Source of the DNA: a virus
IMG/VR virus record: IMGVR_UViG_3300044994_000320
Span: 23,212-87,211 of that record
Length of the DNA: 64,000 nt
Strand: one strand, 5' to 3'
Numbering within the stretch: the first letter of the stretch is position 1; each line of letters begins with the position of its first letter. Under the pieces are notes generated by a model, which did no database searches, was not told where the DNA came from, and saw only the letters and a list, made by a program, of their open reading frames with translations. The position numbers were made by a program, and so were the translations under genes. Shown here piece by piece: positions 18,205-26,743 of this stretch.

Positions 18205-19011
18205 GTGTTTAATTACCTGTGGATACATGTTGGCTCAAAGCTTTCGGGCTCCATCTCTGGTGGGTCAGCAGTCATTGTTTTAGGTGAATACAATACCTAT
18301 GCCGAGTTACCGCCAGCAGACGCTACGAATAACCAGCATATCGCCAAAGTTTTAACGACTACAGGCATTATCGGTATAAATCGGCGCGTAAAAGGTTGGT
18401 ATATCAGTAACGGCGTTACCTGGGAAAAGTATGAAACAGATCAAGAAGGCATTGATGCGATAACTTCTCATGAGGCTCTTTACGCGCACGATCAAATTGC
18501 TCTAAATTCCGCTGCCAGGCATTCTCATGCCAATAAAGCGCTACTCGATACATATGACCAAACAAACGCCGACCTTTTAGACGCGGTTTCAAAAAAGCAT
18601 TTGCAGAACACCGATACCCATACAAGCTCTGCGTCTTTTCAGCTACAGCCAGGTAACGGCCCTATTCTTAAAAACGTAGGCGGCGAATTACAGTTGCGCA
18701 ATTATTTGGACTTGATTTACGGAAATTTACGTGTCGGCTCTGTGTACTACGACGGGGATCTCGTAGGCCCCTTGCGGGATTCTTACTTGGAAATTTCACG
18801 TACCAGCGGCTTGGTTTCTTCGGCCATACTCTGGACTTCGGCGGCAAAAGTGCAAAAAATCCGCGAAATAAACGTCACGCGTTCTGGCTCTACCGTAATA
18901 CAGGTTCAGCATAAAGAGTACGATAAAGCTGGATTTTTAGTGAAAACCTACGATGGAACATTATCACGCTCTAGTGGTCAGATTGTTAGTGTTACAGGGG
19001 TTGAATCATGA
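18205..19011 (+). CDS. Short fibre-type protein, paralog of the 1076-aa fibre (268 aa)
   Basis: Translation starts at GTG behind GGGAGAG. The segment AARHSHANKALLDTYDQTN matches the tandem His-containing repeat of the larger fibre. The remaining domains differ: there is a single repeat and a different beta-rich C-terminus, with no long beta modules. It is a structural protein of the fibre or baseplate periphery. It overlaps the next gene by four bases. Confidence 0.6.
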   Translation: MFNYLWIHVGSKLSGSISGGSAVIVLGEYNTYAELPPADATNNQHIAKVLTTTGIIGINRRVKGWYISNGVTWEKYETDQEGIDAITSHEALYAHDQIALNSAARHSHANKALLDTYDQTNADLLDAVSKKHLQNTDTHTSSASFQLQPGNGPILKNVGGELQLRNYLDLIYGNLRVGSVYYDGDLVGPLRDSYLEISRTSGLVSSAILWTSAAKVQKIREINVTRSGSTVIQVQHKEYDKAGFLVKTYDGTLSRSSGQIVSVTGVES

Positions 19012-19640
19012 TTCAATTCATTATCGGAGAAGTCGAAGCGCTTTTACGCGACGCTCTCGGTAATTTTCTTACATCAAAAGACGAAGGCTTGGGTGTGCGC
19101 TCCCTCGATGTAAATTTACGTTCAAGGGCTTTACCCGCAACGTATCGCGCCGCTTTCGCGTCTCTTGCAACGTACACGGTAAATGCGGGAACAAATGGAG
19201 ACTTAATTACCCTTTTAGGTAGTGCGTCTAAAACAGTCAAGATTCACAAAGTCTTGATTAGTGGTAACGGCTCTACGGCGCAACAAGGTTCAGTTAACCT
19301 TATCCTGCGTTCTACGGCTGATACGGGCGGTACAAGTTCCCCGATCGCCGCCGTACCTTTGGATAGTAGCAATGCCGCAGCAACCGCGGTCGCGCGCTCA
19401 TATACGTCCGCTCCAATACAAGGAACCGCTGTAGGTACACTTGCGTCTATTCGGAAACTTTTCCCATTGGCTAGTTCAGCCACTCTTTCGGGCGATGTTG
19501 CTCTTTTTGACTCTTTTAGAGAGCATGTGCAACCTATTACGTTAAGGGGAAATTCTGAACAGCTTTGCATTAACTTAAGTAATACGTCCGGTAATTTCGC
19601 CCCTACTCTTAGTGGTTTTATCGAATTTACGGAGGAATAA
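19008..19640 (+). CDS. Hypothetical structural protein (210 aa)
   Basis: I do not recognise a named family. After a short helical N-terminus, the sequence from residue 50 onward is a Ser/Thr/Ala/Gly-rich beta-sandwich, ending in a short acidic strand. It is coupled to its neighbours by ATGA overlaps on both sides. An appendage or baseplate-decorating role is inferred from context. Confidence 0.5.
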   Translation: MIQFIIGEVEALLRDALGNFLTSKDEGLGVRSLDVNLRSRALPATYRAAFASLATYTVNAGTNGDLITLLGSASKTVKIHKVLISGNGSTAQQGSVNLILRSTADTGGTSSPIAAVPLDSSNAAATAVARSYTSAPIQGTAVGTLASIRKLFPLASSATLSGDVALFDSFREHVQPITLRGNSEQLCINLSNTSGNFAPTLSGFIEFTEE

Positions 19641-20257
19641 TGATAGAGATTTCAAAATCTTGGTCTCAGCTAAAAAATATCCTTACGTACAATAACTTAT
19701 ATTTTGATTTTGACGACTCTGATGATGGTTCTCGTCGAGTAATCTACTGTCAAAGAAATGCTTATATTGTTTACGTTTGTGGCATGGACTTAGTTGAAAA
19801 CCCGGCTCAAGGTTCAGATCAATTTGATTTTGAGCAAAATTGGATGGCAAAAGCTGGAGAAAAAAAGTATATCTATTATTCTAAAGCTTTTGATGTGGTT
19901 CTCACAGATGGGTTATTTATAGCCGATTTCAAATTAAAAGCAAACGATGAAACCACCGATGTAGAGGCCTTTTTGTACCAAGGCTCTTTGGACATAGGCG
20001 AAGGCGCAGTTCGAGGCGATTCTATCGAAGTCCAGGTTATTGACCTCGACAATGTACTGGGTCATGGCTACGGTACCGTGTTGGGTTGGGTTGTTCGAAA
20101 AAAGATTCTTTCAGGGGCGCAGTTTGTGCGTATACGCCCACCACAGTACGACTTTCTTTCAAGTAAAAGAAAGCTTCCACAGGGAGTGTACCTGAGACTT
20201 CGATATATTGGACAAGGTGAACCGAGCATAATTGCCGATTACGAATACGAATACTGA
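19640..20257 (+). CDS. Hypothetical structural protein (205 aa)
   Basis: This is a mostly beta protein rich in Tyr, Phe and Asp, with conserved-looking aromatic stretches (for example KKYIYYSKAFDVVLT). Its TAATG junction couples it to the gene before. It ends the run of fibre-type genes before the membrane and lysis genes. The function is unknown. Confidence 0.5.
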   Translation: MIEISKSWSQLKNILTYNNLYFDFDDSDDGSRRVIYCQRNAYIVYVCGMDLVENPAQGSDQFDFEQNWMAKAGEKKYIYYSKAFDVVLTDGLFIADFKLKANDETTDVEAFLYQGSLDIGEGAVRGDSIEVQVIDLDNVLGHGYGTVLGWVVRKKILSGAQFVRIRPPQYDFLSSKRKLPQGVYLRLRYIGQGEPSIIADYEYEY

Positions 20258-20265
20258 GGTAACAC

Positions 20266-20799
20266 ATGGAAACGCACAGTTTAATCGTGATTCCTTTTCA
20301 ACTGATCTTTTCAATTTTCCTTGTTCGCGCCGTTTTTAGTCGCGTAGATTGTGTTACTTATGTTTTGATCTGTATTGCGCTCGCTGTCGATTTTATCGGC
20401 ATGTTTATTCCAGACTTTTTGCCTCTATCTTCTTTTTTGCTTATCTTCGCTTTTTTACGCTATTACGATAAAGGAAACTGGGCAAAAGTTTATGCTCTTG
20501 GGTTTAACTTTTTTATGTACCTTATTTACTCAAAGATTCCTATGGGGGCATATTTCGTCACCGCTGTAAATTACTATGTCGCTTACACAGTTATGCAATC
20601 TACAGAAGAGAATGAGATTTTCATTAAGAACATCCTCTATTACGCAAGCTTAAGACATCTTTCGATTGTTGCCGGGTACTGGCTTGCTTCGAAAATAATG
20701 TTCGCTTACGTTGCAGAGTTTTTTTCTGTTGTAGTCGTATATTACATGATCCGCGCGATCATGTATTACAAGAGGCAAAATGGCGATAAAAAAGAATAA
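20266..20799 (+). CDS. Polytopic membrane protein (177 aa)
   Basis: Roughly five hydrophobic segments are visible (about 5-25, 33-65, 80-95, 105-120 and 130-165), with a Lys/Arg-rich C-terminus that predicts a cytoplasmic tail. It overlaps the next gene, which encodes an XhlA-like protein, and lies in the presumed lysis region. A holin-associated or superinfection role is possible. No family is recognised. Confidence 0.5.
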   Translation: METHSLIVIPFQLIFSIFLVRAVFSRVDCVTYVLICIALAVDFIGMFIPDFLPLSSFLLIFAFLRYYDKGNWAKVYALGFNFFMYLIYSKIPMGAYFVTAVNYYVAYTVMQSTEENEIFIKNILYYASLRHLSIVAGYWLASKIMFAYVAEFFSVVVVYYMIRAIMYYKRQNGDKKE

Positions 20800-20995
20800 C
20801 GCATACGATCTTCTTGCATATCGTGTTGATCAACTCGAAGAAAAAGACAAAATTCACGAAGAGTTTATTGAAAAAATTCGCGAAGAACAAAACGCAATTA
20901 AGATTGAAGTTATGCGTATGGCTACTAAGATAGCCGTTGTAGGGAGTCTTTTAGGCTCTATCGGTACGTATATGCTACAAAAATTCTGGAAGTAA
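20780..20995 (+). CDS. XhlA-like coiled-coil membrane protein (71 aa)
   Basis: Residues 8-45 form a charged coiled coil and residues about 48-68 a single membrane helix followed by a short basic end. This is the architecture of haemolysin XhlA-type lysis accessories, which in phage SPbeta/PBSX relatives help holin and amidase. The start overlaps the preceding membrane-protein gene by 20 bases and the patatin-like gene follows three bases later, supporting a shared operon. Confidence 0.55.
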   Translation: MAIKKNNAYDLLAYRVDQLEEKDKIHEEFIEKIREEQNAIKIEVMRMATKIAVVGSLLGSIGTYMLQKFWK

Positions 20996-20998
20996 CCC

Positions 20999-21832
20999 AT
21001 GAAAGTATGTTTAATCCTCTCCGGCGGAGGTTCAAACGGTATCGTTCAGGTAGGCTACTGTAAGTATTTCGCCGAAAAAAACGTTCAATTTGAAGTTATT
21101 ACCGGCACGTCTACGGGAGCTTTACAAGGCGCAATGTACGCACAAAATCGATTCGACGAGCTAATGAAAATCTGGTACTCCATAGGTAGCCACAAGGACA
21201 TCTACAGGCACCATTTTCCGTTCTCATTTTTGCAAGGTATTTTTAAGAAGTCTTTGTACTCCGCTGCGCCGCTAAGAAATAAAATCGACGCTTTTGTTGA
21301 TGTAGATGTTTTGATCAAATCGCGCCAAAGATTCATTTCGTGTTCTACGAATATCACTACTCAGAAAGTGCATTACGTGGAGTCCACTGAAGACAACCGC
21401 CATCTGATTAAAGATTTCATCTATGCCTCTGCTGCTTTTCCCCTTGCTTTTGAGCCAGTACAAAAAAACGGAGAGTATTTTTGGGATGGCGGGTTGGTAG
21501 AGCCTATACCAGTTAAACGCGCAGTAGAGGCGTGCCCAGATGCGGATCTTTATATCATCGGTCTAACCAACCCGGTGTACGAAGTACCCAAAAAAGATTT
21601 CGGCAAAACCATTTTAGGTTTTACCTTTCGAGCTATAGAAAGCATGTTTCAAGAAATCTGGGAAAACGACATCGAAAAAGGTCAGAAGTATTGGGTAGAT
21701 TCTAAGTTTGTTCTACTCTCGCCAGACTATCCGCCGTTTCCATCTTCACTTGAATGGTATCCTAACATGTACGATGATAAAATCGCTCTTGGGTATAACA
21801 TCGCGCGAAATGTGCTCCAAGGAGTTTTATGA
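20999..21832 (+). CDS. Patatin-like phospholipase
   Basis: All three signatures of the patatin-like family are present: the oxyanion-hole glycine run GGGSNG (9-14), the nucleophile elbow GTSTG with Ser38, and the second dyad residue in DGG (D163-G165). Members hydrolyse acyl chains of membrane phospholipids. At 277 residues it is a complete single-domain enzyme. It overlaps the following gene by ATGA and is surrounded by membrane and cell-wall genes, so a role in membrane disruption during lysis or in entry is a reasonable inference. Confidence 0.85.
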   Translation: MKVCLILSGGGSNGIVQVGYCKYFAEKNVQFEVITGTSTGALQGAMYAQNRFDELMKIWYSIGSHKDIYRHHFPFSFLQGIFKKSLYSAAPLRNKIDAFVDVDVLIKSRQRFISCSTNITTQKVHYVESTEDNRHLIKDFIYASAAFPLAFEPVQKNGEYFWDGGLVEPIPVKRAVEACPDADLYIIGLTNPVYEVPKKDFGKTILGFTFRAIESMFQEIWENDIEKGQKYWVDSKFVLLSPDYPPFPSSLEWYPNMYDDKIALGYNIARNVLQGVL

Positions 21833-22095
21833 GCTTATCAAGTATATGGAATAACCTCAAAGCCATTCCGAAAGCTGTATGGGTATTTTTAGCTGGTGCG
21901 GCCGCAAGTTTAATTTTGTATTTTAAGTTTCGCGGAAAACCTTCTAGTCAAGGCGCTCCAGATCCGAATATTGATAGAGTAGGTATCGACGGTTGGAAGA
22001 AAGCTGAGTCAGATAAGAAAAAGCCTGTGGTAGAAAATCCGCTGACTGAGGAAGAGATAAATGCCGGTGAAAAGCATATTCGCGGTCTTGATTAG
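21829..22095 (+). CDS. Single-pass membrane protein, candidate inner-membrane spanin (88 aa)
   Basis: A membrane helix at about residues 17-34 is followed by a charged, probably periplasmic tail. The next gene starts inside it in another frame and encodes an exported protein, an arrangement often seen for Rz/Rz1-type spanin pairs. The tail is shorter and less coiled-coil than in typical i-spanins, so the assignment is tentative. Confidence 0.4.
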   Translation: MSLSSIWNNLKAIPKAVWVFLAGAAASLILYFKFRGKPSSQGAPDPNIDRVGIDGWKKAESDKKKPVVENPLTEEEINAGEKHIRGLD

Positions 22096-22558
22096 TTTTG
22101 TTTCTCTCGACTGTGCTTCTCGGGTAGTGCAAGCCTCTACCTTGCCTTTGTCTGAACCCTCGCCTGTATCTTCGCCTACGTCCGCGAAAATCCAAAGCTG
22201 TCTTTCTTCTGAAGAAAAAACGCGCATTCTTAAAGCCTATGAAATGGCTCGATATTACAAGTATTATGACTCTCTGGTAAAAGGCCAGGACAGTATCGAA
22301 ATTGTCGAGGTAGAAAAACTCGAAGATGTGGTTGTTGCCGATTACGAGTATAGGGCCATCTTTAGGATGGTTTTGCGTATTCGGATTGACGACGCGACAT
22401 TTGACCGGACATTCACCATACCTATATTCTATTCCAGAAAAGAAGCGCCTGACGCCCCAAAAGGGGTATGGGCTAAAGTAAAAGCTGATTTCTGGAAATT
22501 CGGAACAGGATTCGCATTAGGAACTCTCACAGGTATAGGTATTTGTGCAGCAAAATAA
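22061..22558 (+). CDS. Exported protein with N-terminal signal and C-terminal hydrophobic segment (165 aa)
   Basis: The first ~25 residues form a signal peptide with either a non-canonical lipobox (SLDC, cysteine at 18) or a signal peptidase I site near VVQA. The middle is a small alpha/beta domain, and residues ~145-163 are a second hydrophobic stretch. The ATG lies behind GAGGAAGAG within the preceding gene. It could be the outer partner of a spanin-like pair, but the second hydrophobic segment is unusual for that role. Confidence 0.4.
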   Translation: MPVKSIFAVLISFVSLDCASRVVQASTLPLSEPSPVSSPTSAKIQSCLSSEEKTRILKAYEMARYYKYYDSLVKGQDSIEIVEVEKLEDVVVADYEYRAIFRMVLRIRIDDATFDRTFTIPIFYSRKEAPDAPKGVWAKVKADFWKFGTGFALGTLTGIGICAAK

Positions 22559-22570
22559 CGGAGGCCAAAA

Positions 22571-22885
22571 ATGGCAGAAGAAAATGAAAACACAGCGAGT
22601 ACCGGTTCTGAAAAAGAAGGAAACGTCGCAGGTAAAAATCCAGAAAAAAGTGCAGCTCCAAAGATTGAGCCCAAGAAAGGTGCCGTCAAGTCGCTGGACA
22701 AGGACGCAGAAAAACCAGTCGGGTGTCAAATCGGCACCGCAGGAGTCACCGCCGTCATACCCAAAGATGAAAAAAGCCAAAAAGAGTTTCGGTGCAACCA
22801 TTGTGGGAAAACTCTCGGAAATGACTGGCCGCACAAAGTCACAGGAATAGGTCAACCCGCCGGTTGCCCAAAAGCAGTGAAGTAG
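22571..22885 (+). CDS. Small protein with C-terminal zinc-finger motif (104 aa)
   Basis: The first ~50 residues are Lys/Glu/Ala-rich and disordered. The rest contains RCNHCGKT followed by a third cysteine near the end (GCPK), which suggests a partial zinc knuckle. It lies five bases before a tail structural gene. The function is unknown. Confidence 0.45.
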   Translation: MAEENENTASTGSEKEGNVAGKNPEKSAAPKIEPKKGAVKSLDKDAEKPVGCQIGTAGVTAVIPKDEKSQKEFRCNHCGKTLGNDWPHKVTGIGQPAGCPKAVK

Positions 22886-22889
22886 CGTT

Positions 22890-23957
22890 ATGAAAATCGC
22901 CATACTCAACCGCTCAGAAATAGAAAGCATGGTGCAAGGCGACTCATACCCAGCTTTGCGTGTCCAAGTGCTTCAAGACAACGGTATCGACCCATACCCG
23001 CTTACGGATGGTCACGATCTATTTTTAGTCGTCAATGTTCGCAGCGAAGATGGCGCTATAGGCGCAAACAAGTTCAAAAAACGTTTCATTATCACCAACG
23101 CCGCAAGCGGTCTTGCCGAGTATCGTTGGGCAAACACTCAAACGCTCAAAGATCTTTCCGACGCCGGCAGTTTTGCTTACGACGTGGTACTTCATCTGCC
23201 TGAAACGCCAGCAAAAGTCTACGCCGCACAAAAAGATGCCGCAAATACCGGTGACGATACTTTGAGTGCTTCGGGCGTCTTTATCGGTAATCAAGACACC
23301 GTTTACAACCTCGAAGTTACAACGCAAGGCGTATTTTCGCCAGGTGTAAAGGAAGTGGTTACAATCACCACTATTGCCGATTCCAGTGGAAGTCTCAACA
23401 ACAAGTATTTCTTGTTGAGCGACACTCATTACGTTTGGTTTAACGTAAATGGTGCAGGTGGAGACCCCGCACTTTCCGGTCTTACAGGTATCGAAGTACC
23501 TATCCCTACAGATGCTACAGAAGACGATGTAGCTACCGCGCTTCGTTCTGCTCTCGACACCGCTCTTTCAAACGTAACTGTTACTGGTGCGGCTGATCAG
23601 GTTGTTATCGAATTCGATACTCCAGGTAACGTAGCAGATACCGCAGACTCTGGCGGTAGTACTGCTACCGGATTTACCATCGTAATTACTACTCAAGGTA
23701 ATGCGGTTTTAGGTACGATTCAGGTTACTCCTGTCGGTGCTGAAACAGACGTAACGTATGTTACCCCACAAAAGAATGTGCCATTCGCTATTGGGACAAA
23801 AGGCGTAATTGGGCGCATTACCGAATCAGGTGCTGGGGATGGTATTCTAACCCTTGGCGATAAATGGACAATCCAGGCAAAAGCCAAAGTTCCAGGTTCA
23901 GTGCAGACCCTCACAAAGGAGCCTGAAACTTTTATCGTGCGTGCAAAGTTGGCTTAA
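22890..23957 (+). CDS. Virion structural protein with nested beta domains (355 aa)
   Basis: Residues 1-110 look like an N-terminal beta-sandwich. From about 125 on, a domain resembling the one inserted in the tail sheath protein (26744-28645) is split in two by a second inserted domain. The halves are recognisable by a VYNLEV segment and by FAIGTKGVIG...GDKWTIQAKAK, which parallels FAVGTKGVML...GDTFKISVTAK in the sheath. The inserted part spans roughly residues 155-275. A surface-exposed virion protein is likely. The exact position is unknown. Confidence 0.55.
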   Translation: MKIAILNRSEIESMVQGDSYPALRVQVLQDNGIDPYPLTDGHDLFLVVNVRSEDGAIGANKFKKRFIITNAASGLAEYRWANTQTLKDLSDAGSFAYDVVLHLPETPAKVYAAQKDAANTGDDTLSASGVFIGNQDTVYNLEVTTQGVFSPGVKEVVTITTIADSSGSLNNKYFLLSDTHYVWFNVNGAGGDPALSGLTGIEVPIPTDATEDDVATALRSALDTALSNVTVTGAADQVVIEFDTPGNVADTADSGGSTATGFTIVITTQGNAVLGTIQVTPVGAETDVTYVTPQKNVPFAIGTKGVIGRITESGAGDGILTLGDKWTIQAKAKVPGSVQTLTKEPETFIVRAKLA

Positions 23958-23958
23958 A

Positions 23959-24126
23959 ATGAAGTCTATTTTGAAAGCAAAGGCTTTGAAAAAAAAGAAA
24001 GTGGCGAAAGTTATGCGTGAGTGGAAAGAAGGCAAGCTTCGTAGCGGTCATAAAGGCCCTCTTGTAAAATCTCGTAAGCAGGCCATCGCCATCGCGCTTT
24101 CCGAAGCAAGAAAGCAAGATGCCTAA
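23959..24126 (+). CDS. Small basic DUF6496-like protein (55 aa)
   Basis: I chose ATG 23959, directly after the preceding stop, over a longer reading that would overlap the upstream gene. The peptide is strongly basic and carries MREWKEGKLRSG followed by KSRKQAIAIALSEA, the core of the DUF6496 family of short phage and bacterial proteins. The role is not established; nucleic-acid binding would fit the charge. It overlaps the next gene by eight bases. Confidence 0.6.
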   Translation: MKSILKAKALKKKKVAKVMREWKEGKLRSGHKGPLVKSRKQAIAIALSEARKQDA

Positions 24127-24901
24127 CGAACTAAAAAAAGAAATCTTTTTTCTCATTGAAGTCCCGGATGTGTCCGACCCTATCATAAAAGCTGACGGAG
24201 ACGTTATTGCGCAAGAAAAAGATGTCGATGGACGTATTGAAAAGAAATCTTTCGATATAAAGTACATAGTGCTTTATGAATCCGATTCTCGCGAAGGCAC
24301 GTATAAAAAAATCGACAAATTTCGAGCTGTTCAAGGCGTTAAGAAATACGGCACGCGAGAGTACACTGACCCGAGCCACTGGTTTAAGTTCCGTTTTCAA
24401 TCGTCTACGCTCGTAGAGTCGCAGTTTTCTGACCCTATTTTGCCTGACGACATTGATTCGCTCATCCTCGCTATCCGAAATGACGTTTTCGATAATCGAG
24501 AGAAAAAAGTCCACGATGACGATTACTATTTGCGTAAATTACGCACAGCCGCATTTCGGCACGGCAAATACACCAATTTTAGCGAAATCCCTGATCACGA
24601 ATTGGATTTAGTGCTTATGCTCGCAAAGTCGAGTATATGTCGCGATTTAGCGCAAGCGTCTGCCAAGTTTCATTCTCTTACCTTACCCGGCGGCTTGACC
24701 CTACAAAAAGGTGAAATTATGCGGCACTATCTCGATCTTGCTGAGTCGTATGATAAAGGCTATAGAATGGCTATGGACAACATCGATACAGCAACGAGTG
24801 AAGGTGGAATCCACTCAGTAAAAATTCGCAGAAAAGACCTCTACTCAAATTCAGACATAAGCCCTTCTCGAATAAGAAGAAAATTGGACAGGATGATGTA
24901 G
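24119..24901 (+). CDS. Neck/connector-region protein (260 aa)
   Basis: The N-terminal ~105 residues are beta-rich. The rest is helical, with DDYYLRKLRTAAFRHGK and a DLVLMLAKSSICRDLAQ stretch resembling the helical core of head-tail adaptor proteins. It starts the run of genes that leads to the sheath. Assignment as an adaptor is by position and helical layout, not by a clear family match. Confidence 0.45.
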   Translation: MPNELKKEIFFLIEVPDVSDPIIKADGDVIAQEKDVDGRIEKKSFDIKYIVLYESDSREGTYKKIDKFRAVQGVKKYGTREYTDPSHWFKFRFQSSTLVESQFSDPILPDDIDSLILAIRNDVFDNREKKVHDDDYYLRKLRTAAFRHGKYTNFSEIPDHELDLVLMLAKSSICRDLAQASAKFHSLTLPGGLTLQKGEIMRHYLDLAESYDKGYRMAMDNIDTATSEGGIHSVKIRRKDLYSNSDISPSRIRRKLDRMM

Positions 24902-24909
24902 GTAGATAA

Positions 24910-25569
24910 ATGCCGGTAACTGGCGAAGAATATCAAGACCTATACGATACCGTTCGAGAAGCTATCGAATCGGTCTCCGGCTTAGAAGGTAAAGAACTGC
25001 CCGTACAATGGAAAAAATTTCGCCCGAGTAAATACGATAAGACTTTCAATTCCGATGCTAAAAGAGAGTATGAAAGCCCTGTACCTCTCGTGGCCTTTTT
25101 TCTACCTACAAAAGCCGTCGACCTATTTACGAACAGCCCACAATCTATCGTTACGGCAGACATGCTTGTTTTAGTGGCTGCTTCCGAGATTGAACGCATT
25201 GGTGGAGTTTCTGAAAAAGACCAGGCTATCATTGAAGGTCACGTTTACAACGTCGGTTCTGCTAACCCCGTAATTTATGGGGGGCCGTTGTGCACGCTTT
25301 TTTATATGAACAAGGCACCACTTCTCGATCAAAAAAAAGAAGTTCGCGATAAGTACGTCAAACCACCAGAAGCCCCGACCGCTAAGACCGCTCAATTAAA
25401 ATCTAAGGTAAAGTCAGGTGTAGAGCCTATTGTTTCCCATAAAAGAGAGCCTGAAATAAATCCCAACGTCAGTCAGCCAGTCCCGGTTACGCCAGCAGCT
25501 TTTCCGAAAGAAGAGTACGCTACTCCGCCAAAAGAGGATTTTACGGATGTCTTTGAAAATCACAGTTAA
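24910..25569 (+). CDS. Neck/head-completion-region protein (219 aa)
   Basis: Residues 1-145 form a mixed domain with beta-strands consistent with a stopper or head-closure protein. Residues from ~150 are Pro/Lys-rich and disordered. It overlaps the next gene by 23 bases. No signature motif is seen. The order adaptor, closure, tail completion, terminator, sheath is common in contractile phages and supports the guess. Confidence 0.45.
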   Translation: MPVTGEEYQDLYDTVREAIESVSGLEGKELPVQWKKFRPSKYDKTFNSDAKREYESPVPLVAFFLPTKAVDLFTNSPQSIVTADMLVLVAASEIERIGGVSEKDQAIIEGHVYNVGSANPVIYGGPLCTLFYMNKAPLLDQKKEVRDKYVKPPEAPTAKTAQLKSKVKSGVEPIVSHKREPEINPNVSQPVPVTPAAFPKEEYATPPKEDFTDVFENHS

Positions 25570-26041
25570 TGAAGAGTCCGGCAAAATTACTGCTTATATT
25601 ACTGGTAAGAAATCGTTACTCAAGAAAATTCCGCGGTCTGATTTTATTCGTGCCCTAAACGCTTTTCCAAAGATCGTTCGACGCCATATAGATCGACAAG
25701 ACCTAAAAGTTCCAAAGTTAGCTGCATCTACCATTCGTAGAAAAAAAGGCGAAACTCGTGTGTACTATGAAACCGGGGAGCTCTACCGGGACATCGGTGT
25801 GCATAAGTATAGTTCTGACGCAGGCCAAGTTTTAGGGGCATGGGCCGGCTGGGATGCAAAAAAAGTCCACAAGCCATCGAATACCACTTATGGCGTTCTA
25901 TTAAAGCGTTTGATGTACGGTTGGGGAGATGTTCCAGGTAGAGACCTAATTACGCCTTCAATAAAAGAGTGGAAAAAGCGAATTTGGAACCCATATATGG
26001 CTAAGATGAAACGCGATTTTCATAAAACGGGGACGGTGTAA
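25547..26041 (+). CDS. Tail-completion / HK97 gp10-like protein (164 aa)
   Basis: This is a basic alpha/beta protein with an early helix (about 28-50), then LAASTIRRKKGETRVYYETG and a GWGDVPGRDLITPS segment. The PGRD(L/F) motif near the C-terminus is characteristic of gp10/gpG-type tail-completion proteins, which sit at the head-tail joint. Position before the terminator-like gene and sheath agrees. Confidence 0.6.
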   Translation: MSLKITVNEESGKITAYITGKKSLLKKIPRSDFIRALNAFPKIVRRHIDRQDLKVPKLAASTIRRKKGETRVYYETGELYRDIGVHKYSSDAGQVLGAWAGWDAKKVHKPSNTTYGVLLKRLMYGWGDVPGRDLITPSIKEWKKRIWNPYMAKMKRDFHKTGTV

Positions 26042-26044
26042 CCC

Positions 26045-26731
26045 ATGGCCGATTTTAATGACATTGACTCTTTTTTTAAGAATAAGTTTTTCGCCGCGGA
26101 AGATTTCAAAATTTCGCTCAACGTAGACGGAGTATTAACTTGGGTACGTCCTACGGTCATAGCCAACGCGCTGGTAAAAGACTTTAACGAAGCTACTTAT
26201 GATCCTGAAATTCGTATTCGCCACGAAAATGCCTATATCCACGAGTATTCAGATGATCTTAAGCAAGTTGCTCGAATACCCCAAAAAAGCGACGTTAAAA
26301 AGATAGATATAATTACACGAGAAATTATACCCGTGCAGTGCACTACAATCATAGAACACTTGACGAAAGACCCAATAGTGGATAATTGGTTAGCTACGGA
26401 GTTTTTGAAAAGGCTTAAAAGAGTAAGCGAGTTTCGAGTGTCTGAAAAATCCGGTAAAAAAGATGACTGGATTGTAATGATGCTCGATGACATTGTAGAA
26501 TTGAACAATGACAAAACATATAGACGTGCATACCGCTACAAAACAGAGTTCAGCATCGTTACGACTTCTAAAAGAGAAGCTACTAGAGCCAGATCGATTA
26601 AGATTAAAGTGGGGCCTATACCAGAGACTGCGCGAGGCGCAGGTGCAAATTCGGCCAAAATCGTTAGCGATGATGGCTCGATTCTTGACTCAAGTAGGCT
26701 TACACCTGTCGATATCGATATTAAACTCTAA
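26045..26731 (+). CDS. Probable tail terminator/completion protein (228 aa)
   Basis: It is a 228-residue alpha/beta protein with an N-terminal helix and several strands, directly upstream of the sheath gene. Tail terminators, which cap tube and sheath polymerisation, often sit here. No diagnostic motif was recognised. The last ~35 residues look flexible. Confidence 0.45.
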   Translation: MADFNDIDSFFKNKFFAAEDFKISLNVDGVLTWVRPTVIANALVKDFNEATYDPEIRIRHENAYIHEYSDDLKQVARIPQKSDVKKIDIITREIIPVQCTTIIEHLTKDPIVDNWLATEFLKRLKRVSEFRVSEKSGKKDDWIVMMLDDIVELNNDKTYRRAYRYKTEFSIVTTSKREATRARSIKIKVGPIPETARGAGANSAKIVSDDGSILDSSRLTPVDIDIKL

Positions 26732-26743
26732 CAGGAGGAAGGT

